The translations under genes were made by a program, and so were the position numbers. 64,000 bases of DNA from Actinoplanes subtropicus (GTDB lineage: Bacteria > Actinomycetota > Actinomycetes > Mycobacteriales > Micromonosporaceae), in NCBI RefSeq assembly GCF_000721705.1, contig NZ_JOJL01000023.1:124001-188000 (forward strand). The letters are read 5' to 3'. The notes beneath the pieces were generated by a model that did no database searches, was not told the DNA's origin, and saw nothing but the letters and a program-made list of their open reading frames with translations. Each line of letters opens with the position of its first letter. Positions within the stretch are counted from its first letter, which is position 1. Below are positions 10,254 to 18,708 of the stretch, piece by piece.

Positions 10254-10356
10254 GGTTCTCCCCTGTCGCAAATTGCCACCGGCTACCCGGCTACCCCCGC
10301 GCAGAGGTACGTATTTGAAGTTCTTCCGGATGAGTGCGACCGAGAACTACTTAGCG

Positions 10357-11013
10357 TTATTGCCGGCCGGGCCGGATCAGGCCCCGGCGGGTGGCGATCG
10401 CGACCGCCTCCAACTGGCTGTGCGCACCGAGTTTCGCCAGCACAGCCTTCACATAGCCGCGGCACGTGTGCAGGCTGATGCCGAGCCGCCGGGCGATGGC
10501 GCGAGCGTCCAACCCGGCCGCCATCAGATGCAGCACCTCGTCCTCCCGGACGGTGAGTCCACTGCTACGCGGCGCGACCGCCGGCGAGGTGCTGCGCAGC
10601 AGCCGGGCGAGGATGTCGGTGGAGACGGTCATGCCGCCGCCGTGCGCGGTGCGCAGCGCGTTCAGCACGTCACCGAGCGCGCCGTTCTTGGAGAGGAAAC
10701 CGGCCGCGCCGGCCGCGGTGGCCCGCCCGACGAGCGCGCCCTCATCGCTGGCAGTGAGTATCACCACACGGGTGTCGGGCTGGCGAACGCGAATCAGCTC
10801 GGCGATGGCTATTCCGTCCGCATCGGACAGATCGGGGTCGAGCAGAATCACGTCCGGGCGCAGCTGTGCCGAGAGCTGCAGCGCCTCCGCGCCGGTCCGC
10901 GCGTGCCCCACGTACTCGAGGTCCGGCTGGCCCGCCAGAGCGTGTCCGAGCAGCTCGGCGAACGTCTGGTGGCCGTCGACGACGAGGACGCTGATCGCTA
11001 CGCCGTTGTTCAT
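10357..11013 (-). CDS. NarL/LuxR-type response regulator with a degenerate acidic pocket
   Basis: 218 residues. The receiver has the phospho-acceptor Asp59 (VILLDPDLSDADG) and the Lys in AGFLSKNG, but the usual double-Asp metal site is VVDGHQ, so the second Asp is Gly14. The C-terminal LuxR helix-turn-helix is LTVREDEVLHLMAAGLDARA with RRLGISLHTCRGYVKAVLAKL. No histidine kinase is adjacent, so it is an orphan. It is divergent from the SARP-like gene at 11235 and upstream of the repeat membrane protein on its own strand. The pocket change suggests weakened or phosphorylation-independent control. Confidence 0.9.
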   Translation of the reverse strand: MNNGVAISVLVVDGHQTFAELLGHALAGQPDLEYVGHARTGAEALQLSAQLRPDVILLDPDLSDADGIAIAELIRVRQPDTRVVILTASDEGALVGRATAAGAAGFLSKNGALGDVLNALRTAHGGGMTVSTDILARLLRSTSPAVAPRSSGLTVREDEVLHLMAAGLDARAIARRLGISLHTCRGYVKAVLAKLGAHSQLEAVAIATRRGLIRPGRQ

Positions 11014-11234
11014 GCGCCACCTTTCAAACCGAACGGACCTCGGGAAGTCTAAGGAGTACCAGCACGGATATTTGCCGTACCAACAGGCTGCCGCGGCGAC
11101 GGCCCGGATCCGTTCCGCCGGTACGCCCGACAGCAGGATGAGGCCAAGCGGCCGCGATCACCAGTCTTTCGGTTGAGTTGCCCCCTAGCATTGGGCCTTG
11201 CCGGTCAACTTTGCCAGACGCAGAGTTTCCATTC

Positions 11235-11729
11235 ATGTTCGACATCCAGCTCTTCGGCCGCGTCGAGGTCCGTACCCGGGGCGTCCGCTTCTCGGGCGCC
11301 GACTTCGGCGGAGACCGGCCCCGCCACCTGCTGGCGCTGCTCGCGCTGCGGGGCGAGGTGTCCATCTCGGAGCTGGCCGAGCTGCTGGGTACGGGCAAGA
11401 AGTCCGTCGAGGCCGACTTGTCGGTTCTTCGGACGCATCTGGAGCCGAGCGTCAATCCGCGCGAATCAGTCATCCTCGCGCACCGCGGCCGCCTGCGGCT
11501 CGATCCCGAGCGGGTCCGGGTCGACGTGGCCCGGTTCGACGAGCTGATCGCCGCCGCCGCGGGCCGCCCGGCCGAGCGCGCGGTGAAGCCGCTCACCGCC
11601 GCCGCCTTCCTCGCCACCCGCCCGCTGCTCGAGGACGAGGACGAGCCGTGGGCCGCCGAGTTGCGCAACGAGTACCGCGCGAAGCTGGTGATGGCGCAGC
11701 ACCCGGCCACCGAGGTCGCGGTCAAATAG
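11235..11729 (+). CDS. Short SARP/OmpR-type winged-helix protein without BTAD
   Basis: 164 residues. The ATG at 11235 begins FDIQLFGRVEVRTRGVRFSG, the classic opening of SARP/AfsR DNA-binding domains. It continues with RPRHLLALLALRGEVSISEL and KSVEADLSVLRTHLEPS, and a last part (RVRVDVARFDELIAAAAG) that corresponds to the start of a BTAD domain but then stops. Full SARPs have ~250 residues or more, so this is either a minimal DNA-binding protein or a natural truncation. It ends 4 nt before the methyltransferase gene, implying co-transcription. Confidence 0.8.
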   Translation: MFDIQLFGRVEVRTRGVRFSGADFGGDRPRHLLALLALRGEVSISELAELLGTGKKSVEADLSVLRTHLEPSVNPRESVILAHRGRLRLDPERVRVDVARFDELIAAAAGRPAERAVKPLTAAAFLATRPLLEDEDEPWAAELRNEYRAKLVMAQHPATEVAVK

Positions 11730-11733
11730 GGAC

Positions 11734-12330
11734 GTGCCGTTCCCGACCAAGCTGCTCCCGGTACCGCTCGCGCCCGAGATCTCGCTGCACCTGGTGGATC
11801 GCCCGGTCGGCCTGTTCGAGCTGATCGGGGAGGATTACCGCAGCGACCGGCCGCCGCCGTTCTGGGCGTTCGCCTGGGCCGGCGGCCAGGCCCTGGCCCG
11901 GTACGTGCTGGACCACCCGGAAACGGTCCGCGGTAAGACCGTCGAGGATCTCGCCACCGGCTCCGGCGTCGCCGCGATCGCCGCCGCCCTGGCCGGCGCC
12001 GCCGCGGTCAGCGCGACCGACGTCGACCCGGAAGCGGTCGCCGCCGCGCACCGCAACGCGGCCGCCAACCACGTCGCTCTGCGCCACAGCGGGGCCGACC
12101 CCGGCGTGATCCTGGCCGGTGACGTCTTCTACAGTCCCACCGTCGCCGAGCAGATGAGCCGTCGGCTGCGCCAGCACCGGCGGAAACAGCGGCTGGTCCT
12201 GGTTGGGGACCCCGGTCGAGGGTATTTCCCGGAACGGCTCTTCGAGCCCGTGGCGGAGTACACCGTGCCGGTCTCCGTCGCGCTGGAGGAAGCCGAGTCG
12301 CTCGCGACCACGGTGTGGCGGATGCGATAA
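11734..12330 (+). CDS. Class I SAM-dependent methyltransferase (ETFB-lysine/PrmA-like)
   Basis: 198 residues from the GTG at 11734, 4 nt after the previous stop. The SAM-binding motif I reads VEDLATGSGVAAIAAALAGA, followed by the acidic loop ATDVDPEAVAAAHRNAAAN and motif IV-like VILAGDVFYSPTVAEQM. The N-terminal phrase RPPPFWAFAWAGGQALARYV matches the ETFB-lysine / protein N-methyltransferase group (PrmA-like, PF06325/PF10294). It probably methylates a protein side chain. The target is unknown. Confidence 0.87.
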   Translation: MPFPTKLLPVPLAPEISLHLVDRPVGLFELIGEDYRSDRPPPFWAFAWAGGQALARYVLDHPETVRGKTVEDLATGSGVAAIAAALAGAAAVSATDVDPEAVAAAHRNAAANHVALRHSGADPGVILAGDVFYSPTVAEQMSRRLRQHRRKQRLVLVGDPGRGYFPERLFEPVAEYTVPVSVALEEAESLATTVWRMR

Positions 12331-12428
12331 GCGTCACTTTCCGCACGCCGCACGCCCGAATGGTTTCACCAGGCAACAAGTTGTAGGCTGCACGCATCAA
12401 TCTACGGCCCAGACGTGAGGGCACGAAT

Positions 12429-12896
12429 GTGAACGAAACCGCCCGTCTCGCCGACGAGCTCATGCGGTTCTTCCGGCTGGGAGCGCGAGCGAAGGGCATG
12501 CTCAACAGCGGAGACCTTGGTGCGGAGTTCTCCGCCTTGATGCTGTTGTTCCCGCTGCGGTTCTGCGGCCCGATGCGGGTCACCGACCTCGCCGAGGCGA
12601 AACGGGCCGACACGTCCACGGTCAGCCGCCAGGCCGCCCAGCTGGTGAAGGCCGGGCTGGCGCGGCGCGAGGCCGACCCGGAGGACGGGCGCGCCTCCCG
12701 CCTGGCGATCACCGAGGACGGCCTGGCCGCCTGCCGGAAGCTGCACGACGCCCGCGAGGCGTTCCTCGCCGAGGTGCTGAGCAGCTGGCCGGCCGACCGC
12801 GTCGAGGCGTTCGTCGAGCTCTTCATCGAATTCAACACCGCGGTCGAGGCGCGCCTGCGCATCCCGTCCGCGCCACCTCAACGGGAGAACGCGTGA
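12429..12896 (+). CDS. MarR-family transcriptional regulator
   Basis: 155 residues from a GTG. The winged helix is visible as MRVTDLAEAKRADTSTVSRQ with the recognition helix following, and the wing contains EADPEDGRASRLAITEDGL, the D-x-R-D/G-x-R signature of MarR. It overlaps the MFS gene start by 4 nt (gtga), so it almost certainly regulates that exporter in one operon. The ligand is unknown. Confidence 0.93.
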   Translation: MNETARLADELMRFFRLGARAKGMLNSGDLGAEFSALMLLFPLRFCGPMRVTDLAEAKRADTSTVSRQAAQLVKAGLARREADPEDGRASRLAITEDGLAACRKLHDAREAFLAEVLSSWPADRVEAFVELFIEFNTAVEARLRIPSAPPQRENA

Positions 12897-14638
12897 GCAA
12901 CCCCTCCACCGCCGCGCCGCCTGCGAAGGCCGGCTCCGCGGACTTCACCCATCGCCAGATTCTCACGGTGCTGGGCGGCCTGATGATGGGCATGTTCCTG
13001 GCCGCGCTGGATCAGACGATCATGGCGACCGCGACCCGGACCATCGCCGACGACCTGCACGGCTTCAACCTGCAGGCCTGGGCCACCACGGCGTTCCTCA
13101 TCACGTCGACGATCAGCACGCCGCTGTACGGCAAGCTGTCCGACATCTACGGCCGGCGCCCGTTCTTCCTGTTCGCGATCGGCATCTTCATCGTCGGCTC
13201 GATGCTCTGCGGCCTGTCCCAGAACATGTACGAGCTGGCCGCGTTCCGGGCCATCCAGGGCGTCGGCGCCGGCGGCCTGATGTCGCTGGCGCTGGCCATC
13301 ATCGGTGACATCGTGCCGCCCCGCGAGCGGGCCCGTTACCAGGGCTTCTTCCTCGCCGTCTTCGGTACGGCGAGCGTGATCGGCCCGATCCTGGGCGGCT
13401 TCTTCGCCGGCGCCGACACGATCCTGTGGGTGGACGGCTGGCGCTGGGTCTTCTACCTGAACGTGCCGATCGGCATCGCCGCCATGGCCGTGGTCGCCAG
13501 GGTGCTGCACCTGCCGCACCACCGGGTGAACCACCGGATCGACTGGCCCGGCGCGGTCGCCCTGATCGTCGGCCTGGTGCCGCTGCTGACCGTCGCCGAG
13601 CAGGGCCGCGACTGGGGCTGGGGCTCCGGCCGGGCCATCTTCTGCTACGTCATCGGCGCCGTCGGCATCGTCGGGTTCATCCTCGCCGAGCGCGCCTACA
13701 AGGACGAGGCGCTGCTGCCGCTGCGCCTGTTCTCCAACCGCACGGTGAGCATCGGCGCGATCTCCAGCTCGATCATCGGTATGGCGATGTTCGGCGGCCT
13801 GCTGACCGTCCCGCTGTACCTGCAGATCGTCAAGGGCTCCACGGCGACCCAGGCCGGCCTGCAGCTGATCCCGTTCGTGGTCGGCATCATGGCCGGCTCG
13901 ATCACCGCCGGTCAACTGATCGCCCGCACCGGCCGGTACCGGATCTTCCCGATCGTCGGCAGCGTCCTCATGGTGGCGGCGCTCGGGCTGTTCGCCACGA
14001 TCGGCGCCGACACCCCGCTCTGGAAGACCATGCTGATCATGGTGCTGATGGGCCTCGGCCTGGGCGGCAACATGCAGCCGATGATCACCGCGGTGCAGAA
14101 CGCGGTGAACCCGCGGGAGATCGGCGTGGCCACCAGCTCGGTGACGTTCTTCCGCTCGATGGGCGGCACGCTCGGCACGGCGATCTTCCTGTCCGTGCTG
14201 TTCAACGTGCTCCCCGGCAAGATCAGGGCCGCGTTCACGTCGGCCGCCTCGACCCAGCAGTTCCAGGCCGCCTTGCAGAGCCACCCCGACCAGGCCAAAC
14301 TCCTCAAGCAGGCGACCAGCGGTGGCGGCGGCGACCTGAGCGACACCTCATGGCTCAACAAGCTCACCGATGTGCTCGCCCACCCGTTCAAGGTCGGCTT
14401 CTCGGAGGGCACCCAGGTGGTCTTCCTGCTGGCGCTCGCGGTGATGGTGATCGGCCTGATCGTCGTCTTCTTCCTGCCGGAGATCCCGCTCGCCCAGCGC
14501 TCGGCCCAGGCCCAGCGCGAGGCCGACATCCTGGCCGCGGAGAACAGCGACGGCGTCCCGGGCGAGGTCGGCGCGGGCCCGCTCGCCGAGCTCCCCGACG
14601 ACAAGCCGGTCGCGGTCGGCAAGGACGACAAACCCTAA
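12893..14638 (+). CDS. MFS multidrug exporter, DHA2 (14-helix) family
   Basis: 581 residues with 14 predicted membrane spans. Motif D1 is in FLAALDQTIMATATRTIADDL, motif A is GKLSDIYGRRP and motif C is in FGTASVIGPILGGFF. A ~60-residue loop (QATSGGGGDLSDTSWLNKL) lies near the last helix, and an acidic cytoplasmic tail ends the protein. It is translationally coupled to the MarR regulator, the usual arrangement for drug or antibiotic efflux. A strong terminator follows at 14680. The substrate cannot be named. Confidence 0.94.
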   Translation: MSNPSTAAPPAKAGSADFTHRQILTVLGGLMMGMFLAALDQTIMATATRTIADDLHGFNLQAWATTAFLITSTISTPLYGKLSDIYGRRPFFLFAIGIFIVGSMLCGLSQNMYELAAFRAIQGVGAGGLMSLALAIIGDIVPPRERARYQGFFLAVFGTASVIGPILGGFFAGADTILWVDGWRWVFYLNVPIGIAAMAVVARVLHLPHHRVNHRIDWPGAVALIVGLVPLLTVAEQGRDWGWGSGRAIFCYVIGAVGIVGFILAERAYKDEALLPLRLFSNRTVSIGAISSSIIGMAMFGGLLTVPLYLQIVKGSTATQAGLQLIPFVVGIMAGSITAGQLIARTGRYRIFPIVGSVLMVAALGLFATIGADTPLWKTMLIMVLMGLGLGGNMQPMITAVQNAVNPREIGVATSSVTFFRSMGGTLGTAIFLSVLFNVLPGKIRAAFTSAASTQQFQAALQSHPDQAKLLKQATSGGGGDLSDTSWLNKLTDVLAHPFKVGFSEGTQVVFLLALAVMVIGLIVVFFLPEIPLAQRSAQAQREADILAAENSDGVPGEVGAGPLAELPDDKPVAVGKDDKP

Positions 14639-14679
14639 AGATCAAATTCGGTTTCCCGTACGCCGGGAGCACCGTCACC

Positions 14680-14718
14680 AAGAAGCCCGGGCCGTTCCAG
14701 TGGCCCGGGCTTCTTGTT
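14680..14718 (+). terminator. Rho-independent terminator after the MFS exporter
   Basis: A 14-bp perfect stem (aagaagcccgggcc / ggcccgggcttctt) with a 7-8 nt loop, followed by gttt. It also lies just downstream of the convergent GAF-ANTAR gene end (14723), so it may work in both directions. Confidence 0.88.
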
Positions 14719-14722
14719 TCGT

Positions 14723-15508
14723 TCAGGCGTTTCGGACCGCCGCCTTGATCAGACGGTCGGCGACCGCCCGCCGGTCGAGGCCCAGCCGCTGGGCCGTCTC
14801 GCCGAGCACGTCGTAGGCCTCGCGGACGCCACAGCCGCGCTGCGCGATGATCACGCCGACCGCCCGGTCCACGGTCGCCGCGTCGGTGCTCATCCCGTCC
14901 CGCCGGCGCAGCTCACCGAGCAGCACCTCGGCCTGGTTGACCAGCGCCATCGCGGTCAGCAACGGATCCGGCCCGAGGCCGCCCGGCGCCGGCAGGTAGA
15001 GGCTGACCGCGCCCACCTCGGCCCGCGGCACGTCCAGCGGCACGGCCACCACCGACCGCACCCCGGTCGCCCGGGCCGGCTCGGCCAGGTGCGGCCAGCG
15101 TTCGTCGCCGGCCAGGTCGGCCACCGTGACCACGCTGCGGGTGCGCGCGGCGTCGAGCCCGGGACCGGCGCCCGACGCGTACTGGGCCTCGTCGACGGCC
15201 TCCCCGGACGGCCCGGCGGCGGTGCAGGTGAGCGGGCCGCCCTCGCCGATCAGCGCGACCGAGCTGCGAACCGTGCCCGGCACCGCGCCGGCGAGGAACT
15301 CCGCCAGCCGTTCGAGCGCCGAGGCGAAGCTCTCGGCGTTGAGGAGCCGCACCGACAACTCGTGCAGCAGGCCGGCGAGTTCGACCGCGTGCGGGCCGCT
15401 CGGGGCCGTCGCGCGCGGGCCACGGTTCCACACCGACCGGCTCACCAGGCGAGCGGGCCCGCGCTGCGGGGGAGAAACCCGGCGATTCGGGACAGGCACG
15501 CGGGGCAT
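14723..15508 (-). CDS. GAF and ANTAR domain regulator (RNA-binding antiterminator type)
   Basis: 261 residues from the ATG at 15508; a GTG at 15532 is also possible and neither has a good ribosome binding site. The GAF domain covers about residues 50-185 (VRSSVALIGEGGPLTCTAAG, VRSVVAVPLDVPRAEVGAVS). The C-terminal ANTAR domain begins with the typical phrase VDRAVGVIIAQRGCGVREAY and ends with RLIKAAVRNA. ANTAR proteins bind paired RNA hairpins to block termination. The GAF domain presumably senses a small molecule or redox state. Confidence 0.9.
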   Translation of the reverse strand: MPRVPVPNRRVSPPQRGPARLVSRSVWNRGPRATAPSGPHAVELAGLLHELSVRLLNAESFASALERLAEFLAGAVPGTVRSSVALIGEGGPLTCTAAGPSGEAVDEAQYASGAGPGLDAARTRSVVTVADLAGDERWPHLAEPARATGVRSVVAVPLDVPRAEVGAVSLYLPAPGGLGPDPLLTAMALVNQAEVLLGELRRRDGMSTDAATVDRAVGVIIAQRGCGVREAYDVLGETAQRLGLDRRAVADRLIKAAVRNA

Positions 15509-15837
15509 ACTGCCATGACCGTCGACAGGCACGGAAGATCGATGCCCTATCGCGTGGTTTCGGCGGACGAAACGTCCCGATCATCGGTCACGGAAGATCG
15601 AATACCCGGGCCGGAAGGGCGATCAAACGCGTCGGCGCCCCCGGGATGACCCGGGGGCGCCGTACGAGATGTCGGTGTGCATGTCGCCTCTCGGCGAGTG
15701 GCACGACACGGCTCCAGCCGAACGGTATTCCGTGAAGGCATTAGTGGTGAGGCCCGGGGACACTGGACACACCGACATCCGTACTCAACCGTCGGTCCCC
15801 AGCCATGATTCCGTTAGTGACTGTGACCCACGCCACA
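15509..15837. other. Non-coding gap with a GC hairpin
   Basis: 329 nt without a convincing gene. It contains a 12-bp inverted repeat at 15634-15661 (ggcgcccccggg, loop atga, cccgggggcgcc). A 'cacggaagatcgat'-like string occurs twice (near 15531 and 15590), probably leader sequence of the ANTAR gene. Nothing else stands out. Confidence 0.5.
15634..15661. terminator. Perfect GC-rich hairpin, possible terminator
   Basis: Twelve paired bases with a 4-nt loop and no T-run on either side. It lies between two minus-strand genes, 177 nt past the end of the DUF1360 gene at 15838, and could end that transcript. Actinomycetes often use such tail-less hairpins. Confidence 0.5.
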
Positions 15838-16353
15838 TCATCCGGCGTCGCCGGCGCCCTTCTTGGCCCGGTCGTAGGCGAGTTGCAGGAAGTCCGAGGC
15901 GGCCGTGGCGGTCAGCGCGGTGGCCGCGAGCCGGGTCAGCCGGGGCGCGAGCACCAGTCCCCCGGTCAGCCCGGTGGCCACCCACACCGCCAGGCAGAAC
16001 GGGCAGGTGATCAGCTCGCCGAGGCCGTGCCGGACCGAGCTGCCCTGGTCGCGGACGTTCTCGTTGAGCTCGGCGGCCCCGGCCGGCCCGTCGTACCGGG
16101 CCAGCGGCGCGCGCAGCGGGCTGGCCACCGCGTCCTTGGCAAGCAGGCGGCTCAGCTTGTGCGTGGCGATCGAGATCAGCAGCACGTCGGTCGCGGCCGG
16201 CCGGGCGGGCGGGCGCCGGCCGGTGATCTTCGCGGCGGCGGCCAGGCCGGCCGCGAGCGCGCCGAACGCGCCCATCGCCACCAGGTATCCGTCCAGCGGG
16301 CGGTGCTCGTGCGGGGAGTACCGCTCGGCCAGCCGAGCGGTCGGTGCGCTCAT
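15838..16353 (-). CDS. DUF1360 membrane protein
   Basis: 171 residues. DUF1360 features are ATHKLSRLLAKDAVASPLRA, the Cys motif LITCPFCLAVWVATG and three to four hydrophobic segments (LVAMGAFGALAAGLAAAA near the start). The paired cysteines and conserved His/Lys lie near the membrane. Its start overlaps the stop of the DUF6158-like gene upstream (TGATG), so the two form a translationally coupled pair. Function unknown; homologues in Bacillus are spore-coat associated. Confidence 0.87.
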   Translation of the reverse strand: MSAPTARLAERYSPHEHRPLDGYLVAMGAFGALAAGLAAAAKITGRRPPARPAATDVLLISIATHKLSRLLAKDAVASPLRAPLARYDGPAGAAELNENVRDQGSSVRHGLGELITCPFCLAVWVATGLTGGLVLAPRLTRLAATALTATAASDFLQLAYDRAKKGAGDAG

Positions 16354-16580
16354 CAGAAGTCCTGGGTGAGCCGGCTGGGGTCGACCTCGCGGCCCGGGTA
16401 GCGGGTCATGTACTCGGTCTCCAGGTCGGCCGTGCGGCGGAAGTGGTTGTCCAGGGCCGCGTTCGGGCCGTGCCGCAGGGTGGCGAGGCGGGCGCGGTAA
16501 AGGCTGGCCAGCTCGCGGAAGATGTCCTCGTCGTCGAGGGTGGCCGGATCCACCCCGAGTTCGGCGCCGGCGTTGGTCAT
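16353..16580 (-). CDS. Small DUF6158-like protein
   Basis: 75 residues, acidic and helical: [20 protein letters not shown], then [20 protein letters not shown], ending in [12 protein letters not shown]. This resembles the actinobacterial small-protein family DUF6158. It is coupled to the DUF1360 gene downstream and divergent from the membrane protein gene at 16670. No catalytic motif. Function unknown. Confidence 0.82.
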   Translation of the reverse strand: MTNAGAELGVDPATLDDEDIFRELASLYRARLATLRHGPNAALDNHFRRTADLETEYMTRYPGREVDPSRLTQDF

Positions 16581-16669
16581 CGTGGTCCCCTCCGTCGTCG
16601 GTCAACACCTGGTGGAACCCGCTTGCCCGGACCGCCGGCCACCAAACCTGCGCCGGTACTCTCGAAGGC

Positions 16670-17089
16670 ATGAAGGGGCTGTGGACGCCGGCGTGGATCG
16701 CCCGCCACGTCCTCGCGCTCGCCGCCGTCGCGGGGTGCCTCGCGCTGGGCTGGTGGCAGTTCAGCCGGGCCAGCGGGGGAAACACGCTGAGCTGGGGCTA
16801 CACGTTCGAGTGGCCGGTCTTCGCGGGCTTCTTCGCCTTCCTGTGGTGGCGCGAGGTGCAGCTCGCCCGGCGCCCGCCGCGGCCCCCGGCCGAGGAGCCC
16901 GCCGACGAGCCGGAACGGCTCCCAGGCGCGCCTGTTACCGTCGGCCGGCCGGTCCGGGTCGCCGTCCAGGCGCCCGCCGCCGAGGACGATCCCGAGCTGG
17001 CCGCCTACAACGACTACCTCGCCTGGCTGGCCGCCCACCCCGGCGCCCGCCCGGCGGATTACCAGAAATCCGCGGACTACCAGAAATAG
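16670..17089 (+). CDS. Small membrane protein, actinobacterial conserved hypothetical
   Basis: 139 residues. Two hydrophobic segments (about 11-29, [20 protein letters not shown], and 45-61, [16 protein letters not shown]) are joined by a short loop with [14 protein letters not shown], a recurring phrase in actinobacterial proteins sometimes mis-annotated as regulators. The tail is Pro-rich, ends in an acidic helix ([18 protein letters not shown]), and finishes with an 18-bp direct repeat that duplicates ADYQK. It precedes the DUF3817 gene by 10 nt in one operon. Confidence 0.8.
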   Translation: MKGLWTPAWIARHVLALAAVAGCLALGWWQFSRASGGNTLSWGYTFEWPVFAGFFAFLWWREVQLARRPPRPPAEEPADEPERLPGAPVTVGRPVRVAVQAPAAEDDPELAAYNDYLAWLAAHPGARPADYQKSADYQK

Positions 17090-17099
17090 GACGTGCATC

Positions 17100-17417
17100 G
17101 TGCAGGGAGCACTCACCCGTTACCGGATCATGGCGTGGACCGTCGGCGTGGGCCTGCTCGCCCTGGTGCTGGTCGGCATGCCGCTGAAGTACCTCGGCCA
17201 CGACGACACCGTGGTCGCGATCATCGGCCCGATCCACGGCTTCCTCTTCATGATCTATCTGGTGCTGACCTTCGACCTGGCCCGTCGGGCGCACTGGCCG
17301 TTCCTCCGGATGATCCTGGTCATGGCGGCCGGAACCATCCCCTTCCTCTCCTTCTGGACCGAGCGTAAGGTCACCAACGTGTGGGCCCCGGCCCAGTTGG
17401 CGAAGAGTCCCGTTTAA
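17100..17417 (+). CDS. DUF3817 integral membrane protein
   Basis: 105 residues from the GTG at 17100. Three membrane helices match DUF3817: the opening LTRYRIMAWTVGVGLLALVL, the GPIHGFLFMIYLVLTFDLAR segment with its conserved His, and AAGTIPFLSFWTERKV near the end. The family is often found beside membrane or respiratory genes in actinomycetes. Function unknown. Confidence 0.88.
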   Translation: MQGALTRYRIMAWTVGVGLLALVLVGMPLKYLGHDDTVVAIIGPIHGFLFMIYLVLTFDLARRAHWPFLRMILVMAAGTIPFLSFWTERKVTNVWAPAQLAKSPV

Positions 17418-17537
17418 GGGTCGAAATAACCCGCGGTCTTCGTCGAATGACAATGCGTTATCGGGATCAATGACGCATATCTGGCCTTTTCTTAATTCCC
17501 GTTAAGAGAACTTGATTTTGTTCGGCGCGCCGATAAG

Positions 17538-17650
17538 TTAATGCGGTTGGTCCGGTCCGCAGCCACAACCCTCCGGTGGCGCCGGCCAACGCCGCCGAAT
17601 CGCGGTAGGGCCTTCTTCCCGGTTTGCGGCCGAAGCGGAAGAAGGGCCAG
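17538..17650 (+). promoter_or_regulatory. Structured leader hiding the NlpC/P60 ribosome binding site; candidate ydaO (c-di-AMP) riboswitch
   Basis: Between 17418 and the GTG at 17657 lies a 239-nt leader. Its 3' part forms a 9-bp perfect hairpin (ccttcttcc 17611-17619 with ggaagaagg 17637-17645), and the right arm contains the AGAAGG ribosome binding site of the next gene. Just upstream is ccgccgaatcgcggtaggg, which resembles from memory the conserved core of ydaO riboswitches found before actinomycete wall hydrolase genes. The hairpin is directly visible. The riboswitch class is inferred and untested. Confidence 0.5.
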
Positions 17651-17656
17651 CCACCG

Positions 17657-18628
17657 GTGCCACACCCCCGTACGAGGCTTCGGGCGCTCCTGGTCGCGGC
17701 GATGGCGGTCGCGATCACCGGCACCTTGGCGACCGCGGCACAGGCGGCGCCCTCGACGAGCGACCTCAAGAAGCAGATCGACGCCGCGTCGAACCAGCTC
17801 GAGGGCATCACCGAGTCGTACAACAAGCTGAACATCGACCTGCAGAAGACGACCGCCGACGAGAAGGCCCTCGAGGCCTCGATCGGCCCGGCCAGGGCGA
17901 AGCTGCTGGTCGCCCAGCGGCAGGTCAACACCATCGCCAGCACGGCCTACATGCAGGGCCGGATCGGGCCGATGAGCGCGATGCTCGGCAGCGAGCCCGG
18001 CGGCCTGGTGGAGCGGCTGAGCTACCTCGCCGCGATCAACCGCGCGAACCAGCGGGACATCGACGACTACACCACCACCACGGCGACCTTCGCCGACCGA
18101 CAGGCCGCGCTGAAGACGGCGGAGGCCAAGCAGGCGGCGCAGCTCAGCGCGCTCAACGCCCGCAAGGCGACGATCGAGGCGAACCTCAAGAAGCTGATGG
18201 CCATGCGCGTGCAGGCGTACGGCAGCGCGAACGACACCAGTTCGACGGCCGACGTCGGCGACCCGCCGGCCATCGCCGGCAAGGCCGGCATCGCTGTGGA
18301 CTACGCGTACGCGGCGGCGAAGAGGAAGGCGATGTACGTCTACGCCACCGCCGGGCCCAAAACGTACGACTGCTCGGGCCTGACCATGGCCGCTTGGGCG
18401 GCGGCGGGTAAGTCGCTCCCGCACAACGCCGCCGCGCAGTACAGCGCCACGGCCCGGGTCACCCGGTCCGAACTCGAGGCGGGCGACCTGGTTTTCTACC
18501 ACAACCTCGGCCACGTCGGCCTGTACGTCGGCGGCGGCCAGATCATCGACGCGTCCCAACCGGGCGAGCCGGTCTCGAAGAGGTCGATCGACTACAGCTC
18601 CCCGTACGGCTACGGGCGCGTGAAGTAA
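17657..18628 (+). CDS. Secreted NlpC/P60 peptidoglycan endopeptidase (RipA/CwlO-like)
   Basis: 323 residues. The signal peptide (LRALLVAAMAVAITGTLATA, cleaved after AQA) is followed by a long coiled coil (about 35-200: LKKQIDAASNQLEGITESYN and repeats). The C-terminal NlpC/P60 domain has its catalytic Cys in KTYDCSGLTMAAW, the His in LGHVGLYVGGGQII and a third polar residue near DASQPG. It cleaves peptide stems in the wall during growth or division. The coiled coil usually restrains activity until a partner acts. A hairpin over the ribosome binding site suggests translational control. Confidence 0.93.
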   Translation: MPHPRTRLRALLVAAMAVAITGTLATAAQAAPSTSDLKKQIDAASNQLEGITESYNKLNIDLQKTTADEKALEASIGPARAKLLVAQRQVNTIASTAYMQGRIGPMSAMLGSEPGGLVERLSYLAAINRANQRDIDDYTTTTATFADRQAALKTAEAKQAAQLSALNARKATIEANLKKLMAMRVQAYGSANDTSSTADVGDPPAIAGKAGIAVDYAYAAAKRKAMYVYATAGPKTYDCSGLTMAAWAAAGKSLPHNAAAQYSATARVTRSELEAGDLVFYHNLGHVGLYVGGGQIIDASQPGEPVSKRSIDYSSPYGYGRVK

Positions 18629-18645
18629 CCCGGCGAGACACCAAG

Positions 18646-18677
18646 AAGGCCGGTACCCGACCGGGTACCGGCCTTTC
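18646..18677 (+). terminator. Terminator after the NlpC/P60 gene
   Basis: A 14-bp perfect stem (aaggccggtacccg / cgggtaccggcctt) with a two-base loop, ending in tttcg. It lies 18 nt past the stop codon and 30 nt before the convergent end of the sigma factor gene. Confidence 0.88.
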
Positions 18678-18708
18678 GCGTTGTGGGTTCCGGGGAGAAC
18701 TTCCTGGG

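Noticed and set aside
12878..14284. 468-residue minus-strand open frame over the MFS exporter
   Set aside because: His/Arg/Asp-rich shadow of the DHA2 transporter, which has clear motifs and membrane helices.
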